Source: JACKOB01 sp024234575 (GTDB taxonomy: Bacteria; Pseudomonadota; Gammaproteobacteria; Pseudomonadales; Oleiphilaceae). Taken from it: DNA of 64,000 bases. This document shows, piece by piece, positions 1 to 8,819 of the stretch. Numbering within the stretch: the stretch's first letter is position 1; each line of letters starts with the position of its first letter. The position numbers were made by a program, and so were the translations under genes. Where the stretch lies: positions 62,001 through 126,000 of the forward strand of contig JBPJFZ010000007.1 of assembly GCA_051208035.1 (NCBI GenBank), written 5' to 3'. The notes under the pieces were generated by a model. That model was given only the letters and a program-made list of their open reading frames with translations, did no database searches and was not told where the DNA came from.

Positions 1-1
1 T

Positions 2-142
2 GATTTGAGTAACAAAGAGCCAAAAGTCGCTGTTATTAGCGCCATGGCGAGAAAACAAATGGGTAATACCCACTGCAAGACGATGGATGAAGCCATGTCG
101 TCCACGAGTTTGCCCCTCATTCAAGAGTTAAAATTGTTGTAA
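2..142 (+). CDS. C-terminal fragment of an unrecognised protein
   Basis: An open frame enters from the left edge and stops with TAA at 140-142, giving about 46 residues with no start codon in the window. The visible tail contains KVAVISAM and ends in LIQELKLL. I do not recognise the family. The frame could be the end of a real gene or a chance opening; there is too little to choose. No hairpin terminator follows it. Confidence 0.3.
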   Translation, partial: DLSNKEPKVAVISAMARKQMGNTHCKTMDEAMSSTSLPLIQELKLL

Positions 143-440
143 TTTTTACGTTCGCTGAATAAATGTACAGCACCTGATTAGTAAATATCAAGCCAATAAA
201 CAAAACTGTGGTGTGCGTCACGTATTTAAGTTTGTTTCATGATGTTGCAAAAATTTACAATTCAACTCCAAATATCTTTCGAATAAATCAGCATGTGTAG
301 GGGATACGGGGAACCGTTTATTTCATTGCAGTAAATGCGAAAGAGTAGTGGATTGGCTCTGCGGTGGGGGTTGGGATATCGAGCTTGTTGCATTCCCGTG
401 TAGTGGTCAGTTGAGCTCTCTCGCCCGAGGTCATAACAGT
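143..440. other. Gene-free stretch upstream of the hybrid kinase
   Basis: This A/T-rich stretch of about 300 bases holds no gene I can support. It presumably carries the promoter of the sensor kinase, but no convincing -35/-10 pair or operator was found. A GTG at 348 opens the kinase frame earlier, but the 31 extra residues do not resemble the rest of the protein. Confidence 0.4.
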
Positions 441-3296
441 ATGCAAAAAGACACTGCATCTTCAGCCATCCATCTCGCTAACAGAAGAGAGCAGGATGGT
501 GCACAACATCAGCGTACACTGGTACTTCGAATCGCGTATTGCCTGACGATCTTTTTCCTTTTTATACTCATGCTAAGTCAGGTTTTAGGTGCCAGCATGC
601 ATCCAGCTTTGGCCGCTTATCTTCCCTGTCTGATTGCGCTGGTAGCGATAAAGGCAGGTGTGCTTAACCTCGCAAGAGTCTGCCTGTTCGCGAGCGCGCT
701 TGCGCTTGCGGGTGTTTTGCCTGGCTATTTCGATGATCAGCGCTCGGCACTTATTCTCCTGGCGGCTTGTGTACCATTGCCTTTTCTATTGTTTACCCAT
801 GCTGAACGCCATCTGCGAGTCTTGGCGCAAGTGGCCATCCTTTTGGTCACTTTAGTTACTCAGTATGCTGCCTGCGCACCTGCTTCTTTACAGGCAGGTG
901 GCTTAACAGATGTGTTGGGAGTATGCGCCGCACATCTTTCTTTGGCGATCCAATTGTTTGGACTGCTTGCATTAGCGCTGTTTGTGCATTTGCTGGCACG
1001 AAAATTTGAAAGTGTATCAGCCTCTCTTTATCGCAGTGAACAGAAAATAGAGGCGGTGATTACATCGATGAATGATGTTGTTTTCGAAATTAACAACGAT
1101 TACAAAATCCTGAATATCTGGGCGGGTGATGAAAGCAATCTGCCCCAGCCTCGCGCAGTATTTGAAAATGCTGATGTTAGTAATATCTTACCCGAAAGCC
1201 TCTTTAAGCAGTTCCGATGCTATGTAGATTTGACAATTGCTAGTGGTCGGGAGCAACGATTTGAATATCTCTCTCCTGCCAATCAGCGGTTTTATGAGGC
1301 CTGTGTCAAGCGGTTATCTTTTTTGCCAACCGAAGAGCCAAGAGTAGCGGTATCTTTACGGGATATTTCGGACCAGCAGGAGGCTCGCAAGCATCTGCAG
1401 ATTCAGAATTGCTTTGTGGAAAAACACTGGGATTCCGTTATCTATACTGATTTGGCGGGAGATGTTAGCTTTGCCAATGAAGTTACTTATCGCCAAAATC
1501 GTCTCAAGCCCAACTCGTTAAATGGGCAACACATCAGTTTTTTGCTCGCCGACAAAAAATATTTGGTCGATTTAATACTGACAGAATTGAAGAAACAACA
1601 AAGTTGGCGGGGTGAAACCTCTCTCACTCGGGGCGATGGCGAAACTGTTCGCATCACATTAGCGGTGATGATTCTCCACAATGAGGAAAAAGAGCCTTTC
1701 GCACTCGCCTGGAGTATCCGTGATATTACTGCGATGAAGCAGGCCGAGCGTAAACTACGTCTAAGTGAAAAACGGTTTAAAAGCATGGCGGTTAATGCGC
1801 CGGGTATTATCTACGAGTGGTATGCCCTGCGTGACGGTAGTGAATGGGGGTTTAACTATCTCAGCCCGAGAATTGAAGAAATACTAGGCCTTGATCCGGG
1901 TAGATGTCAGGCCGATGTCAATGAGATGATGCAGTATTTACACCCGGAAGATGTGGCAGATTTTGTTGATTCTGTGAACGAAGTGACCCGCAATCTGAGC
2001 GGCTGGAACCACGTTTCCCGTTTGATTTTGTCCGGGAATGATGTGCGCTGGATAAGGGGTATTTCTACCCCAATTGACTGTGATGACAAACGTGTGGTTT
2101 TTCATGGAATCTTAATGGATATCACCCAGCAGGTAGTGTCGCAGGACGAGTTGCTTAAAGCCAAGGAACGAGCTGAAGAAGTTATTCAGGAAAAATCAAA
2201 CTTCCTTTCTACCATGAGTCATGAAATTCGCACACCGCTTAACGCAGTCATCGGCTTATCACATTTATTGCTGCAGGAAGAGCCCCATCAAGAGCAAATA
2301 GAAAACTTGAAAACCCTTAAGTTCTCTGCAGAAAGTTTACTGGGTTTAATCAACGATATACTAGATTTCAGTAAGATTGAGGCTGGTAAAATCTCACTTG
2401 AAAAGATTCCGGTGAACTTGCGTGAGTTGGTAAAAGGCATTGTGTCGTCCCTTGAGTTTCAGGCCCATGATAAAGGCATTGATTTACGTACTATGGTAGA
2501 TCCGGCACTGCCAGAGCAGATTTTAGGAGACCCCCTGCGGCTCTCTCAGGTACTGAACAATTTAATCAGTAACGCCATAAAGTTCACCGATGAGGGTTTT
2601 GTCGAAGTTAAGCTGGCAGTGCGGGATTCGCCTGCCAACAAAGTTGCTATTGAATTCAGTGTGAAGGACTCGGGCATCGGAATTGAGCGAGATAAGCAGG
2701 AAGCGATTTTCGAGTTCTTTAACCAGGCCGATAACTCTGTCACTCGACGATACGGTGGTACAGGGCTTGGATTAGCTATCACACGTGGTATTTTGCAGCT
2801 CTATGGCAGCGAGATAAAACTTACTAGTGCCCCAGAAAATGGCTCTGTTTTTAGTTTTATTGTGGAGTTTCCAGTTGCCTTAAATGCTTCTGCGCCAACA
2901 CTGCCCGAATCAATCAACGACAACCTTCAAGGGTGTCGGATTCTGTTGGTGGAAGATAATCGCGTGAATGTCATGGTGGCGAGCAAACTTCTAAATAGTT
3001 GGGGAGCACGCATTGATGTTGCAAGTGATGGTCTTGCGGCTATTCAGCTCGTTCAGGAAAACGAATACGACCTCGTGTTGATGGATATTCAGATGCCGGT
3101 TATGGATGGTTATGAAGCAACGTTGGCGATTAGACAGTTACAGGGGAAATATAGCCGTCTGCCAATCATTGCACTGACGGCAACAGTGATGGAGGAAGTG
3201 CAACGACGAACCAAGGAAGTGGGTCTGGATGGCATCCTCAGTAAACCGATAAAGCCTGGCGAATTGCGTAGCCAGCTGGTGAGATATATTCAATAG
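441..3296 (+). CDS. Hybrid sensor histidine kinase / response regulator with three PAS-like regions
   Basis: Inner-membrane sensor of about 951 residues. An N-terminal block of hydrophobic helices (roughly residues 30-190) is followed by three PAS-like regions (about 200-565), a HisKA dimerisation domain with the phosphorylated histidine in SHEIRTPLN (His594), an HATPase domain with N, G1 (DSGIGI) and G2 (GGTGLGL) boxes, and a C-terminal receiver with the acceptor aspartate in LMDIQMPVMDG (Asp882) and the conserved KP. The layout resembles BarA/TorS-like tribrid kinases but there is no Hpt domain, so phosphate must pass to a separate Hpt protein. The ATG at 441 is preferred because CGAGG lies 10 bases upstream; the frame also opens at a GTG at 348. 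No cognate regulator lies beside it. The signal sensed is unknown. Confidence 0.9.
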   Translation: MQKDTASSAIHLANRREQDGAQHQRTLVLRIAYCLTIFFLFILMLSQVLGASMHPALAAYLPCLIALVAIKAGVLNLARVCLFASALALAGVLPGYFDDQRSALILLAACVPLPFLLFTHAERHLRVLAQVAILLVTLVTQYAACAPASLQAGGLTDVLGVCAAHLSLAIQLFGLLALALFVHLLARKFESVSASLYRSEQKIEAVITSMNDVVFEINNDYKILNIWAGDESNLPQPRAVFENADVSNILPESLFKQFRCYVDLTIASGREQRFEYLSPANQRFYEACVKRLSFLPTEEPRVAVSLRDISDQQEARKHLQIQNCFVEKHWDSVIYTDLAGDVSFANEVTYRQNRLKPNSLNGQHISFLLADKKYLVDLILTELKKQQSWRGETSLTRGDGETVRITLAVMILHNEEKEPFALAWSIRDITAMKQAERKLRLSEKRFKSMAVNAPGIIYEWYALRDGSEWGFNYLSPRIEEILGLDPGRCQADVNEMMQYLHPEDVADFVDSVNEVTRNLSGWNHVSRLILSGNDVRWIRGISTPIDCDDKRVVFHGILMDITQQVVSQDELLKAKERAEEVIQEKSNFLSTMSHEIRTPLNAVIGLSHLLLQEEPHQEQIENLKTLKFSAESLLGLINDILDFSKIEAGKISLEKIPVNLRELVKGIVSSLEFQAHDKGIDLRTMVDPALPEQILGDPLRLSQVLNNLISNAIKFTDEGFVEVKLAVRDSPANKVAIEFSVKDSGIGIERDKQEAIFEFFNQADNSVTRRYGGTGLGLAITRGILQLYGSEIKLTSAPENGSVFSFIVEFPVALNASAPTLPESINDNLQGCRILLVEDNRVNVMVASKLLNSWGARIDVASDGLAAIQLVQENEYDLVLMDIQMPVMDGYEATLAIRQLQGKYSRLPIIALTATVMEEVQRRTKEVGLDGILSKPIKPGELRSQLVRYIQ

Positions 3297-3383
3297 TTTC
3301 CTGCGCTAGTGTCAGGCAGATGGCGCATTCGATTTTGGGAATGCCAGCCTATGGCATACAATAAGAGCGTATCTTAACTATTT

Positions 3384-3410
3384 ACTCAGACTAACACTGA
3401 GTCTAATTTT
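3384..3410 (+). terminator. Weak hairpin between the kinase gene and queC
   Basis: A 6-bp stem (ACTCAG / CTGAGT) with a 7-base loop at 3384-3402 is followed by a short T-rich stretch. It could end the kinase transcript or lie in the queC leader. The stem is short and the T run is broken, so this is a weak call. No preQ1 riboswitch consensus was recognised here. Confidence 0.25.
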
Positions 3411-3436
3411 ACTGTCGCTCTAAGGGTTCTTTTGCT

Positions 3437-4123
3437 GTGCAATCTAAAGAAAAAGTAGTGGTTATCTATTCGGGTGGAATGGACTCTTTCACCTTGCTGC
3501 ACCAAGCTATTGAGGGCGGTGCTCGCGTCTATGCACTGTCATTTAATTACGGGCAAAGACATAGCAAAGAACTGCATTATGCGCAGAAAGTATGTGATGA
3601 GCTGGGACTGCCGCACAAAATTGTGGATATCACCGCGATTAACCAGTTACTGCTTGGCTCTTCATTAACCGATGATATTGAGGTGGCAGAAGGGCACTAT
3701 GAAGAAGAGAGCATGAAGTCAACGGTGGTACCTAACCGGAATATGATTATGCTTTCACTGGCTGTGGGTTACGCCGTTTCAATTGGCGCGAACGCCGTCT
3801 ATTACGGTGCTCATGGCGGTGACCATGCCATCTACCCTGATTGCCGGCCAGAGTTTGTCAAACGGATGGATGCGGTATCGGCGGTTGCCAACTATGAGCC
3901 GGTGGCAATTCGCGCGCCATTTTTAAACAGTTCGAAAACAGAAATATTAGGTGAAGGGCTTAAACTGGGCCTGAACTACGCCAAAACCTGGACCTGTTAC
4001 AACGGTCGAGAACGTGCTTGTGGTCGTTGCGGCTCTTGCAATGAGCGCCTGGAAGCTTTTGCCGCTTTTAATCTGCGAGACCCCTTACCTTACGAAAAAA
4101 ATGCCGAGAACGCTCCCTCGTGA
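3437..4123 (+). CDS. queC: 7-cyano-7-deazaguanine synthase QueC
   Basis: QueC converts 7-carboxy-7-deazaguanine to preQ0 with ATP and ammonia in the cytoplasm, a step toward queuosine in tRNA. The 228-residue protein has the PP-loop ATP-binding motif YSGGMDS near residue 13 and the C-terminal zinc cluster CGRCGSCNER. The length is normal for the family. It starts with GTG at 3437, preceded by AAGGG about 10 bases upstream. queE follows 10 bases downstream, so the two enzymes that act consecutively in the pathway are very likely one operon. Confidence 0.96.
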   Translation: MQSKEKVVVIYSGGMDSFTLLHQAIEGGARVYALSFNYGQRHSKELHYAQKVCDELGLPHKIVDITAINQLLLGSSLTDDIEVAEGHYEEESMKSTVVPNRNMIMLSLAVGYAVSIGANAVYYGAHGGDHAIYPDCRPEFVKRMDAVSAVANYEPVAIRAPFLNSSKTEILGEGLKLGLNYAKTWTCYNGRERACGRCGSCNERLEAFAAFNLRDPLPYEKNAENAPS

Positions 4124-4133
4124 GATATCAAGC

Positions 4134-4838
4134 ATGAGCTATAAAGTCAAAGAGATGTTCTACTCGCTGCAAGGTGAAGGGGCGCGTGCGGGCAGAGCAG
4201 CTGTTTTTTGTCGGTTTTCAAAGTGTAATCTTTGGAATGGCCGCGAGATAGATCGGGCAAAGGCGGTGTGTAACTTTTGTGATACCGATATTCTTGGCAC
4301 TGATGGTCAAAATGGTGGTGTTTTTGAGGGTGCCGACATGCTTGCTGAACGTATAAGCGAAATGTGGCTGACCCATCAGGCAGGTTCTGCAGAAGAAATA
4401 AAGCTGCAAACTGCGGATCAGTTAAAAGCTAGGCCTTATGTGATTTTTACAGGTGGTGAGCCACTTCTTCAACTGGACTCATCCCTGGTTAATGCGATGC
4501 ATCAGAAGGGTTTTGAAGTGGCCGTTGAAACTAATGGCACTTTGCCTTTGGTGCCGGGCATTGATTGGGTATGTTTGAGCCCGAAAGGCGTATCAACGGT
4601 CGTGATTAATCGCTGCGACGAATTGAAGCTGGTCTACCCCCAATCCGATATCCAGCCTGAGGATTGTGTTGGTTTTGACGCCAAGTATTATTTCTTATCG
4701 CCCATGGCTTCGGTAAATCAACGTCAGGGCCCGGATGCCACGAAAGATAGCAATACCCGCAAAGCTTTGGCGTATTGTCTTGCCAACCCTCAATGGCGGC
4801 TTACCATTCAGCTACATAAGCTGCTGGGCATCGATTAG
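4134..4838 (+). CDS. queE: 7-carboxy-7-deazaguanine synthase QueE (radical SAM)
   Basis: QueE is a radical SAM enzyme that rearranges 6-carboxytetrahydropterin to 7-carboxy-7-deazaguanine, the substrate of QueC. The 234-residue protein starts MSYKVKEMFYSLQGEG, the usual family beginning. It carries the CX14CX2C cluster motif (first Cys in SKCNLWNG, last two in CNFCD) used by the gammaproteobacterial clade in place of CX3CX2C. TGGEPLL is the SAM-binding GGE motif. The frame is open upstream to 4014 inside queC, but the ATG at 4134 gives the family-type start. Its 3' end overlaps the converging oxidoreductase gene by 4 bases. Confidence 0.95.
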   Translation: MSYKVKEMFYSLQGEGARAGRAAVFCRFSKCNLWNGREIDRAKAVCNFCDTDILGTDGQNGGVFEGADMLAERISEMWLTHQAGSAEEIKLQTADQLKARPYVIFTGGEPLLQLDSSLVNAMHQKGFEVAVETNGTLPLVPGIDWVCLSPKGVSTVVINRCDELKLVYPQSDIQPEDCVGFDAKYYFLSPMASVNQRQGPDATKDSNTRKALAYCLANPQWRLTIQLHKLLGID

Positions 4839-7144
4839 CCGCTGGTAACCCGTTCGACCACAACTTCAATACCGTTCAACACCGAGGTGCCACTGAGCGC
4901 ATCAATAAGGTTGTGGTCTGTTATATCATTCATGCTTTCGCCAGCTTTGGCTTGTGCGATACTGAGTTGCGTTCCTGTGCGGTTGTGGCCCCAACCGTGG
5001 GGCATGCTGACCACGCCGGGCATGATGGCTGGGTCAATCTCAGCGGCTAAAACCAATTCACCAATGGCACTCTTCAGCTTAACTGCCTGACCTGTCGTAA
5101 TCTTTAACCTGGTTGCATCTTCAGGGTGCAGCAGAAGTGTGCATCGGTTTTTCCCCTTCACTAGCCTATGGCTGTTATGTAGCCATGAATTGTTGCTGCG
5201 AATGTCCCGGCGACCGATCAACAGTAATGTTTCGGTTGCCTGTTCTTGCACTTTTGCCGGAGTCTTGTGGTGCAGCCCGAAATGGCTGTTTAAGCGATTC
5301 AGATCTTTAAGAAAGAGTTTTGGCGCAATGCGTATACGCTTATCCGTGTGATAAATCCGTTCGGGAAGACATGGCTGTAGTGGTCCAAGATCTAACCCGT
5401 GGGGGTGCTGGCGCAAAACGTCGATGCTTAGACCTTTCGACAAATGCTGCGTACTTTCTCCGTACGGCCCCATTGCAAGCAGTTTGTGTAACGGATGCGA
5501 AGCCGGCAGTGCGTTGCACACCGCTTGTGCCAGAGGCTTGATAATTGTGTCAGCGGTTTTCAATCTTGCGCCGTATGGGCCGCTTCGCAGCATAAGATCA
5601 AGCAAACCATCAATACCCAACTGCTTGATGGACTGATAATGCAGCTCGGCGCCCAATCGGGAAGGCAGGTCTCGGGCGCTTAGGCGTTTCGTTAATTCGA
5701 GAAAAATCTCCCAGTCGTGCTTAGACCCTGCTGGTGCGGTGAAAAGTGCCGGCGAGTATTTGGCAGTATTGCGGATACTCACCATGTTAAAAACAACATC
5801 GTAATGAGAGTGTTCGAGCGGTCCGGTCGGTGGCAGAATGATATTGGCGTGCCGGGTAGTTTCGTTCAGATAGAAGTCGATTGAAACCATAAAGTCTAAT
5901 GACGCTAAAGCACGGTCCAGCTCTTTCCCATTAGGGCTGGAAAGCACTGGGTTACCGGCAGAAGTAATCATTGCCCTGATCTTGCCTTTACCCTCTGTCA
6001 GTATTTCGTCAGCCATCGTCGCAGAAGGCAGTTCATCAGAGAATTCTGGCAATTTACGCACGCGGCTTCGGTAACGGTCAAAATGGCCTTGTTGGTTGGT
6101 CATGGCACCGAGCTCGACAATATCCACGGCGGGGCGGGTAAACATTACGCCCCCTCGTTTATCGAGCTTTCCCGTAAGAATATTTAGACAATAGACGAGC
6201 CAGGTGGACAAAGTGCCAAACTGTTGGGTGCTGGTGCCCATGCGGCTGTAGATGACCCCTCGATCGGCAGCGGCCAGCCTTAAAGCCAGGGCTCTGATAT
6301 CTTTTGCCGCCACACCGGTTGCTGCGGCTACTGACCTGGGTGAATAGGCGGCACAGGCAATCTCCAACAGACCGATATCTTCAAGATAAGGGGAAAGGCG
6401 ACCAGGGCAAGTCAGCCCCTCTTCAAAAATAACGTTGAGCATTGCCAGCAAAAGCAGAGCATCACTGCCTGGCTTTATAAACAGATGTTGGTCTGCAAGG
6501 GCGGCAGTTTCAGTGTGGCGTGGATCGATCACGATCACCTTACCACCGCGACGCTGAATGGCTTTTAGTCGCGCTTTAATGTCCGGCGCTGTCATCAGGC
6601 TGCCGTTGGATGCTAAAGGGTTACCCCCGATACAGATAAACAGGTCTGTATGGTCAATATCCGGAATGGGAAATAGCCCCTGATGGCCAAACATCTTCAG
6701 GTTAACCAACATGTGTGGCAGCTGATCGTTTGATGTTGCCGAGAAGCGGTTCTTTGTTTTCAGCGCTTTCAGAAAAGGTAGCAGTGACAGAATGGATCCG
6801 TGGTTGTGGGTATTTGGGTTGCCTGCATAGAATCCAACGGCGTCATTACCGTAGCTGTACTGAATTGATTTGATTTGTTGCTCGACGGTGTTAAACGCCT
6901 CCTTCCATGAAATCTCTTGCCAGCCAGAGCGCGTGCGTTTCATAGGCTGTCGCAGGCGATCAGGGTCTTCATGGAGGTCTTGTAAAGCAACTGCTTTGGC
7001 ACAAATATGCCCGCGACTAAGAGGGTCTGAAGGATCGCCTTTTATGGAGACAATTTTGCCTGCGGAAGTTTGTATTTTCAGGCCGCACATGGCTTCACAA
7101 AGATTACAGGTGCGATAATGAGTATTCGTATTATTGTTCTCCAT
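4835..7144 (-). CDS. Molybdopterin-dependent oxidoreductase, formate dehydrogenase/nitrate reductase-like
   Basis: A 769-residue member of the DMSO reductase superfamily. The N-terminus has the 4Fe-4S motif CNLCEAMCG plus a fourth cysteine in GHICAK, followed by the Molybdopterin domain and a C-terminal dinucleotide-binding domain (about residues 650-765, with MPHGWGHNRTG). There is no Tat signal, so the enzyme should be cytoplasmic. No partner electron-transfer or membrane subunit is next to it. The predicted Mo ligand region (around RFSATSNDQ) offers serine, not the cysteine or selenocysteine of true formate dehydrogenases, so the substrate is uncertain. It would need bis-MGD, and mobA lies 4 kb away. 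AGGAAGGG-like bases lie just upstream of the ATG. Confidence 0.85.
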   Translation of the reverse strand: MENNNTNTHYRTCNLCEAMCGLKIQTSAGKIVSIKGDPSDPLSRGHICAKAVALQDLHEDPDRLRQPMKRTRSGWQEISWKEAFNTVEQQIKSIQYSYGNDAVGFYAGNPNTHNHGSILSLLPFLKALKTKNRFSATSNDQLPHMLVNLKMFGHQGLFPIPDIDHTDLFICIGGNPLASNGSLMTAPDIKARLKAIQRRGGKVIVIDPRHTETAALADQHLFIKPGSDALLLLAMLNVIFEEGLTCPGRLSPYLEDIGLLEIACAAYSPRSVAAATGVAAKDIRALALRLAAADRGVIYSRMGTSTQQFGTLSTWLVYCLNILTGKLDKRGGVMFTRPAVDIVELGAMTNQQGHFDRYRSRVRKLPEFSDELPSATMADEILTEGKGKIRAMITSAGNPVLSSPNGKELDRALASLDFMVSIDFYLNETTRHANIILPPTGPLEHSHYDVVFNMVSIRNTAKYSPALFTAPAGSKHDWEIFLELTKRLSARDLPSRLGAELHYQSIKQLGIDGLLDLMLRSGPYGARLKTADTIIKPLAQAVCNALPASHPLHKLLAMGPYGESTQHLSKGLSIDVLRQHPHGLDLGPLQPCLPERIYHTDKRIRIAPKLFLKDLNRLNSHFGLHHKTPAKVQEQATETLLLIGRRDIRSNNSWLHNSHRLVKGKNRCTLLLHPEDATRLKITTGQAVKLKSAIGELVLAAEIDPAIMPGVVSMPHGWGHNRTGTQLSIAQAKAGESMNDITDHNLIDALSGTSVLNGIEVVVERVTSG

Positions 7145-7350
7145 AACCCTTCCTCGGCTGATGTGCTAGGCCACTAGCATAATCGAGCATTTGCTCTAAC
7201 ATCAACAGGCTTTTACCAGAAAGAGAGAGGTCATATTAATTAAAAAGGTACAGAAATGCTTGAAAGCGCGGCAGGTTAATGCCCTAACAAGCAAATGTTT
7301 GACCATTGCTGTGAAAGGTTTGATCTCGCATGATAGGGGCAATCAGAGAG

Positions 7351-7920
7351 TTATTTTTTGACTGACTCTTCGGTGAGCACGGTGTTAACCATCAGGTCAT
7401 CATCAATGTCACCGCCTTCAACAGCGCCGGCTTCTGCAGTTGCCAAGGTTGTCTCTTTAACGGTGGCCGTTTCCTCAACAATGACATCCCTGATTCTTTT
7501 TAGTAATTTCGCTTTGTGCGTCGACTCTGTTAACAACGCGACAACCTTCTGCCCGAAGTGTAATGGCTGAAAAGGTTTGATCAGGTAATCCGACACACCA
7601 GAGCTTAATGCCGTTTTCACTCTTTCAAGTTCAGATGAGCTGGTTACCATTAGAAACGGAAGTGTACGAGTGTCTTCGCATGCCCGGATAGTTTGCAAGA
7701 CCTCAAGCCCGGTTTTTTTGGGCATATTCCAGTCGCAAATAACCAGGTCTACAGCATTGGCTTCCAAAAACTTCAGCCCCTCGGCCCCATCCACCACGCC
7801 ATGCATAGTGGTAAATCCCATATCCCGTAGATAGGCTTGAAAGACGCCCCGCATAGAGCCTTGGTCGTCCATAATAACGATAACTTTACGTTTGATTTTA
7901 TCCGAAATATCCAAATCCAT
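7351..7920 (-). CDS. CheY-like response regulator with an acidic tail
   Basis: A 189-residue single-domain regulator. The receiver covers about residues 11-130, with the acidic pair in VIMDDQG, the phosphoacceptor Asp63 in ICDWNMPKKTG, the switch Ser/Thr in MVTSSS and the lysine in LIKPFQP. After it comes a tail of about 55 residues rich in T, E, A and V and ending in EESVKK, with no recognisable output domain. It probably acts by protein-protein contact, as CheY and its relatives do. No kinase or chemotaxis gene adjoins it. Confidence 0.85.
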   Translation of the reverse strand: MDLDISDKIKRKVIVIMDDQGSMRGVFQAYLRDMGFTTMHGVVDGAEGLKFLEANAVDLVICDWNMPKKTGLEVLQTIRACEDTRTLPFLMVTSSSELERVKTALSSGVSDYLIKPFQPLHFGQKVVALLTESTHKAKLLKRIRDVIVEETATVKETTLATAEAGAVEGGDIDDDLMVNTVLTEESVKK

Positions 7921-8013
7921 CAGCGTATACCTAGGGGTGATCTCATCGTGTAAGGCTAGTAGAGGTCTATCTATAGCTCAAGTAGTTGATGAGCAGTTTG
8001 TCAGAGATAACAG

Positions 8014-8619
8014 TTATTTACGTAGTAGTGGCGCACTTGTCAGATCATCCAGTGTGGATACGCAAGAGTCCAGAAAATAGTCGATAAAATAAGCGACTTC
8101 GGGTAGTGACTTGTATGGGGCAAGCTTGGTTTCGAGGTTAGACTTTACGTGGGCAAACTCAGAGTTATTAAAGCGTAGTTCGTCCAGTGCCTTAATGTAA
8201 GCGCAAATGATGTCTGCCGCTTTGACAATATCTTTGTATATCGGGTCTGCTTTCTCGGATACCAGAAGCGGTTCGAAATAATCGCGCAGTGCCTCTGGCA
8301 AAGTATTGAGGCAGGCTTTTTCAGCGGCCACTTCGAGTTTTTTAAATTCACGTGTCAATGACGGGTCGCTGTATTTTACCGGGCTGGCCACATCAGATGT
8401 CCAACACTCGGCAATTTCGTGGTACAGCGCAAGCGTTGCCGCTTTTTCAGGGGAGAGTTTTCCATCAAATACTGTGTTACGAATAACTGCCAGCATATGG
8501 GCGACTACCGCCACCTGATGGGAATGCTCCGCAATATTTTCCTGTTTGTGGCTGTACATCAAAGACCAGCGACGAATGAGCGGCATGCGGAATATCCAGG
8601 CCAGAAAAGTGCTTTTCAT
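8014..8619 (-). CDS. yfbR: 5'-deoxynucleotidase YfbR-like HD-domain phosphohydrolase
   Basis: YfbR removes phosphate from deoxynucleoside 5'-monophosphates in a cobalt-dependent reaction. This 201-residue protein aligns by eye along the whole of YfbR, including ENIAEHSHQVA and ASPVKYSD. The metal-binding HD dyad is replaced: residues 67-68 read His-Glu in ALYHEIAE where the E. coli enzyme has His-Asp. The other expected ligands, the upstream histidine in EHSHQ and the aspartate in VKAADIICAY, are present. Glu might still bind metal, or activity may be altered. Confidence 0.88.
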   Translation of the reverse strand: MKSTFLAWIFRMPLIRRWSLMYSHKQENIAEHSHQVAVVAHMLAVIRNTVFDGKLSPEKAATLALYHEIAECWTSDVASPVKYSDPSLTREFKKLEVAAEKACLNTLPEALRDYFEPLLVSEKADPIYKDIVKAADIICAYIKALDELRFNNSEFAHVKSNLETKLAPYKSLPEVAYFIDYFLDSCVSTLDDLTSAPLLRK

Positions 8620-8819
8620 GGATTGAGTCCTTTATGTTTCAGTTATATGTGTAAATTGATTTAAATTTGTTCAATTTGGTTCAGTTATCTACACTTAATG
8701 AGTCATGTGATTAATTTAAACTGTTGGCAAACAGCAAGGTCTGCAGGCATATTGCCTTAAGTGTTTTTTATCTCCAAGCCCGTCAACTGTTGGTTATGCG
8801 CAGAAAAGAAGGTTTTTAT

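Noticed and set aside
3297..3436. Possible preQ1 riboswitch upstream of queC
   Set aside because: No match to the preQ1-I or preQ1-II cores; only a short hairpin was seen.
4014..4133. Upstream extension of queE inside queC
   Set aside because: The extra residues are an out-of-frame reading of queC; the family start is the ATG at 4134.
5113..5683. Several overlapping plus-strand frames inside the molybdoenzyme gene
   Set aside because: Antisense shadows of a well-supported gene.
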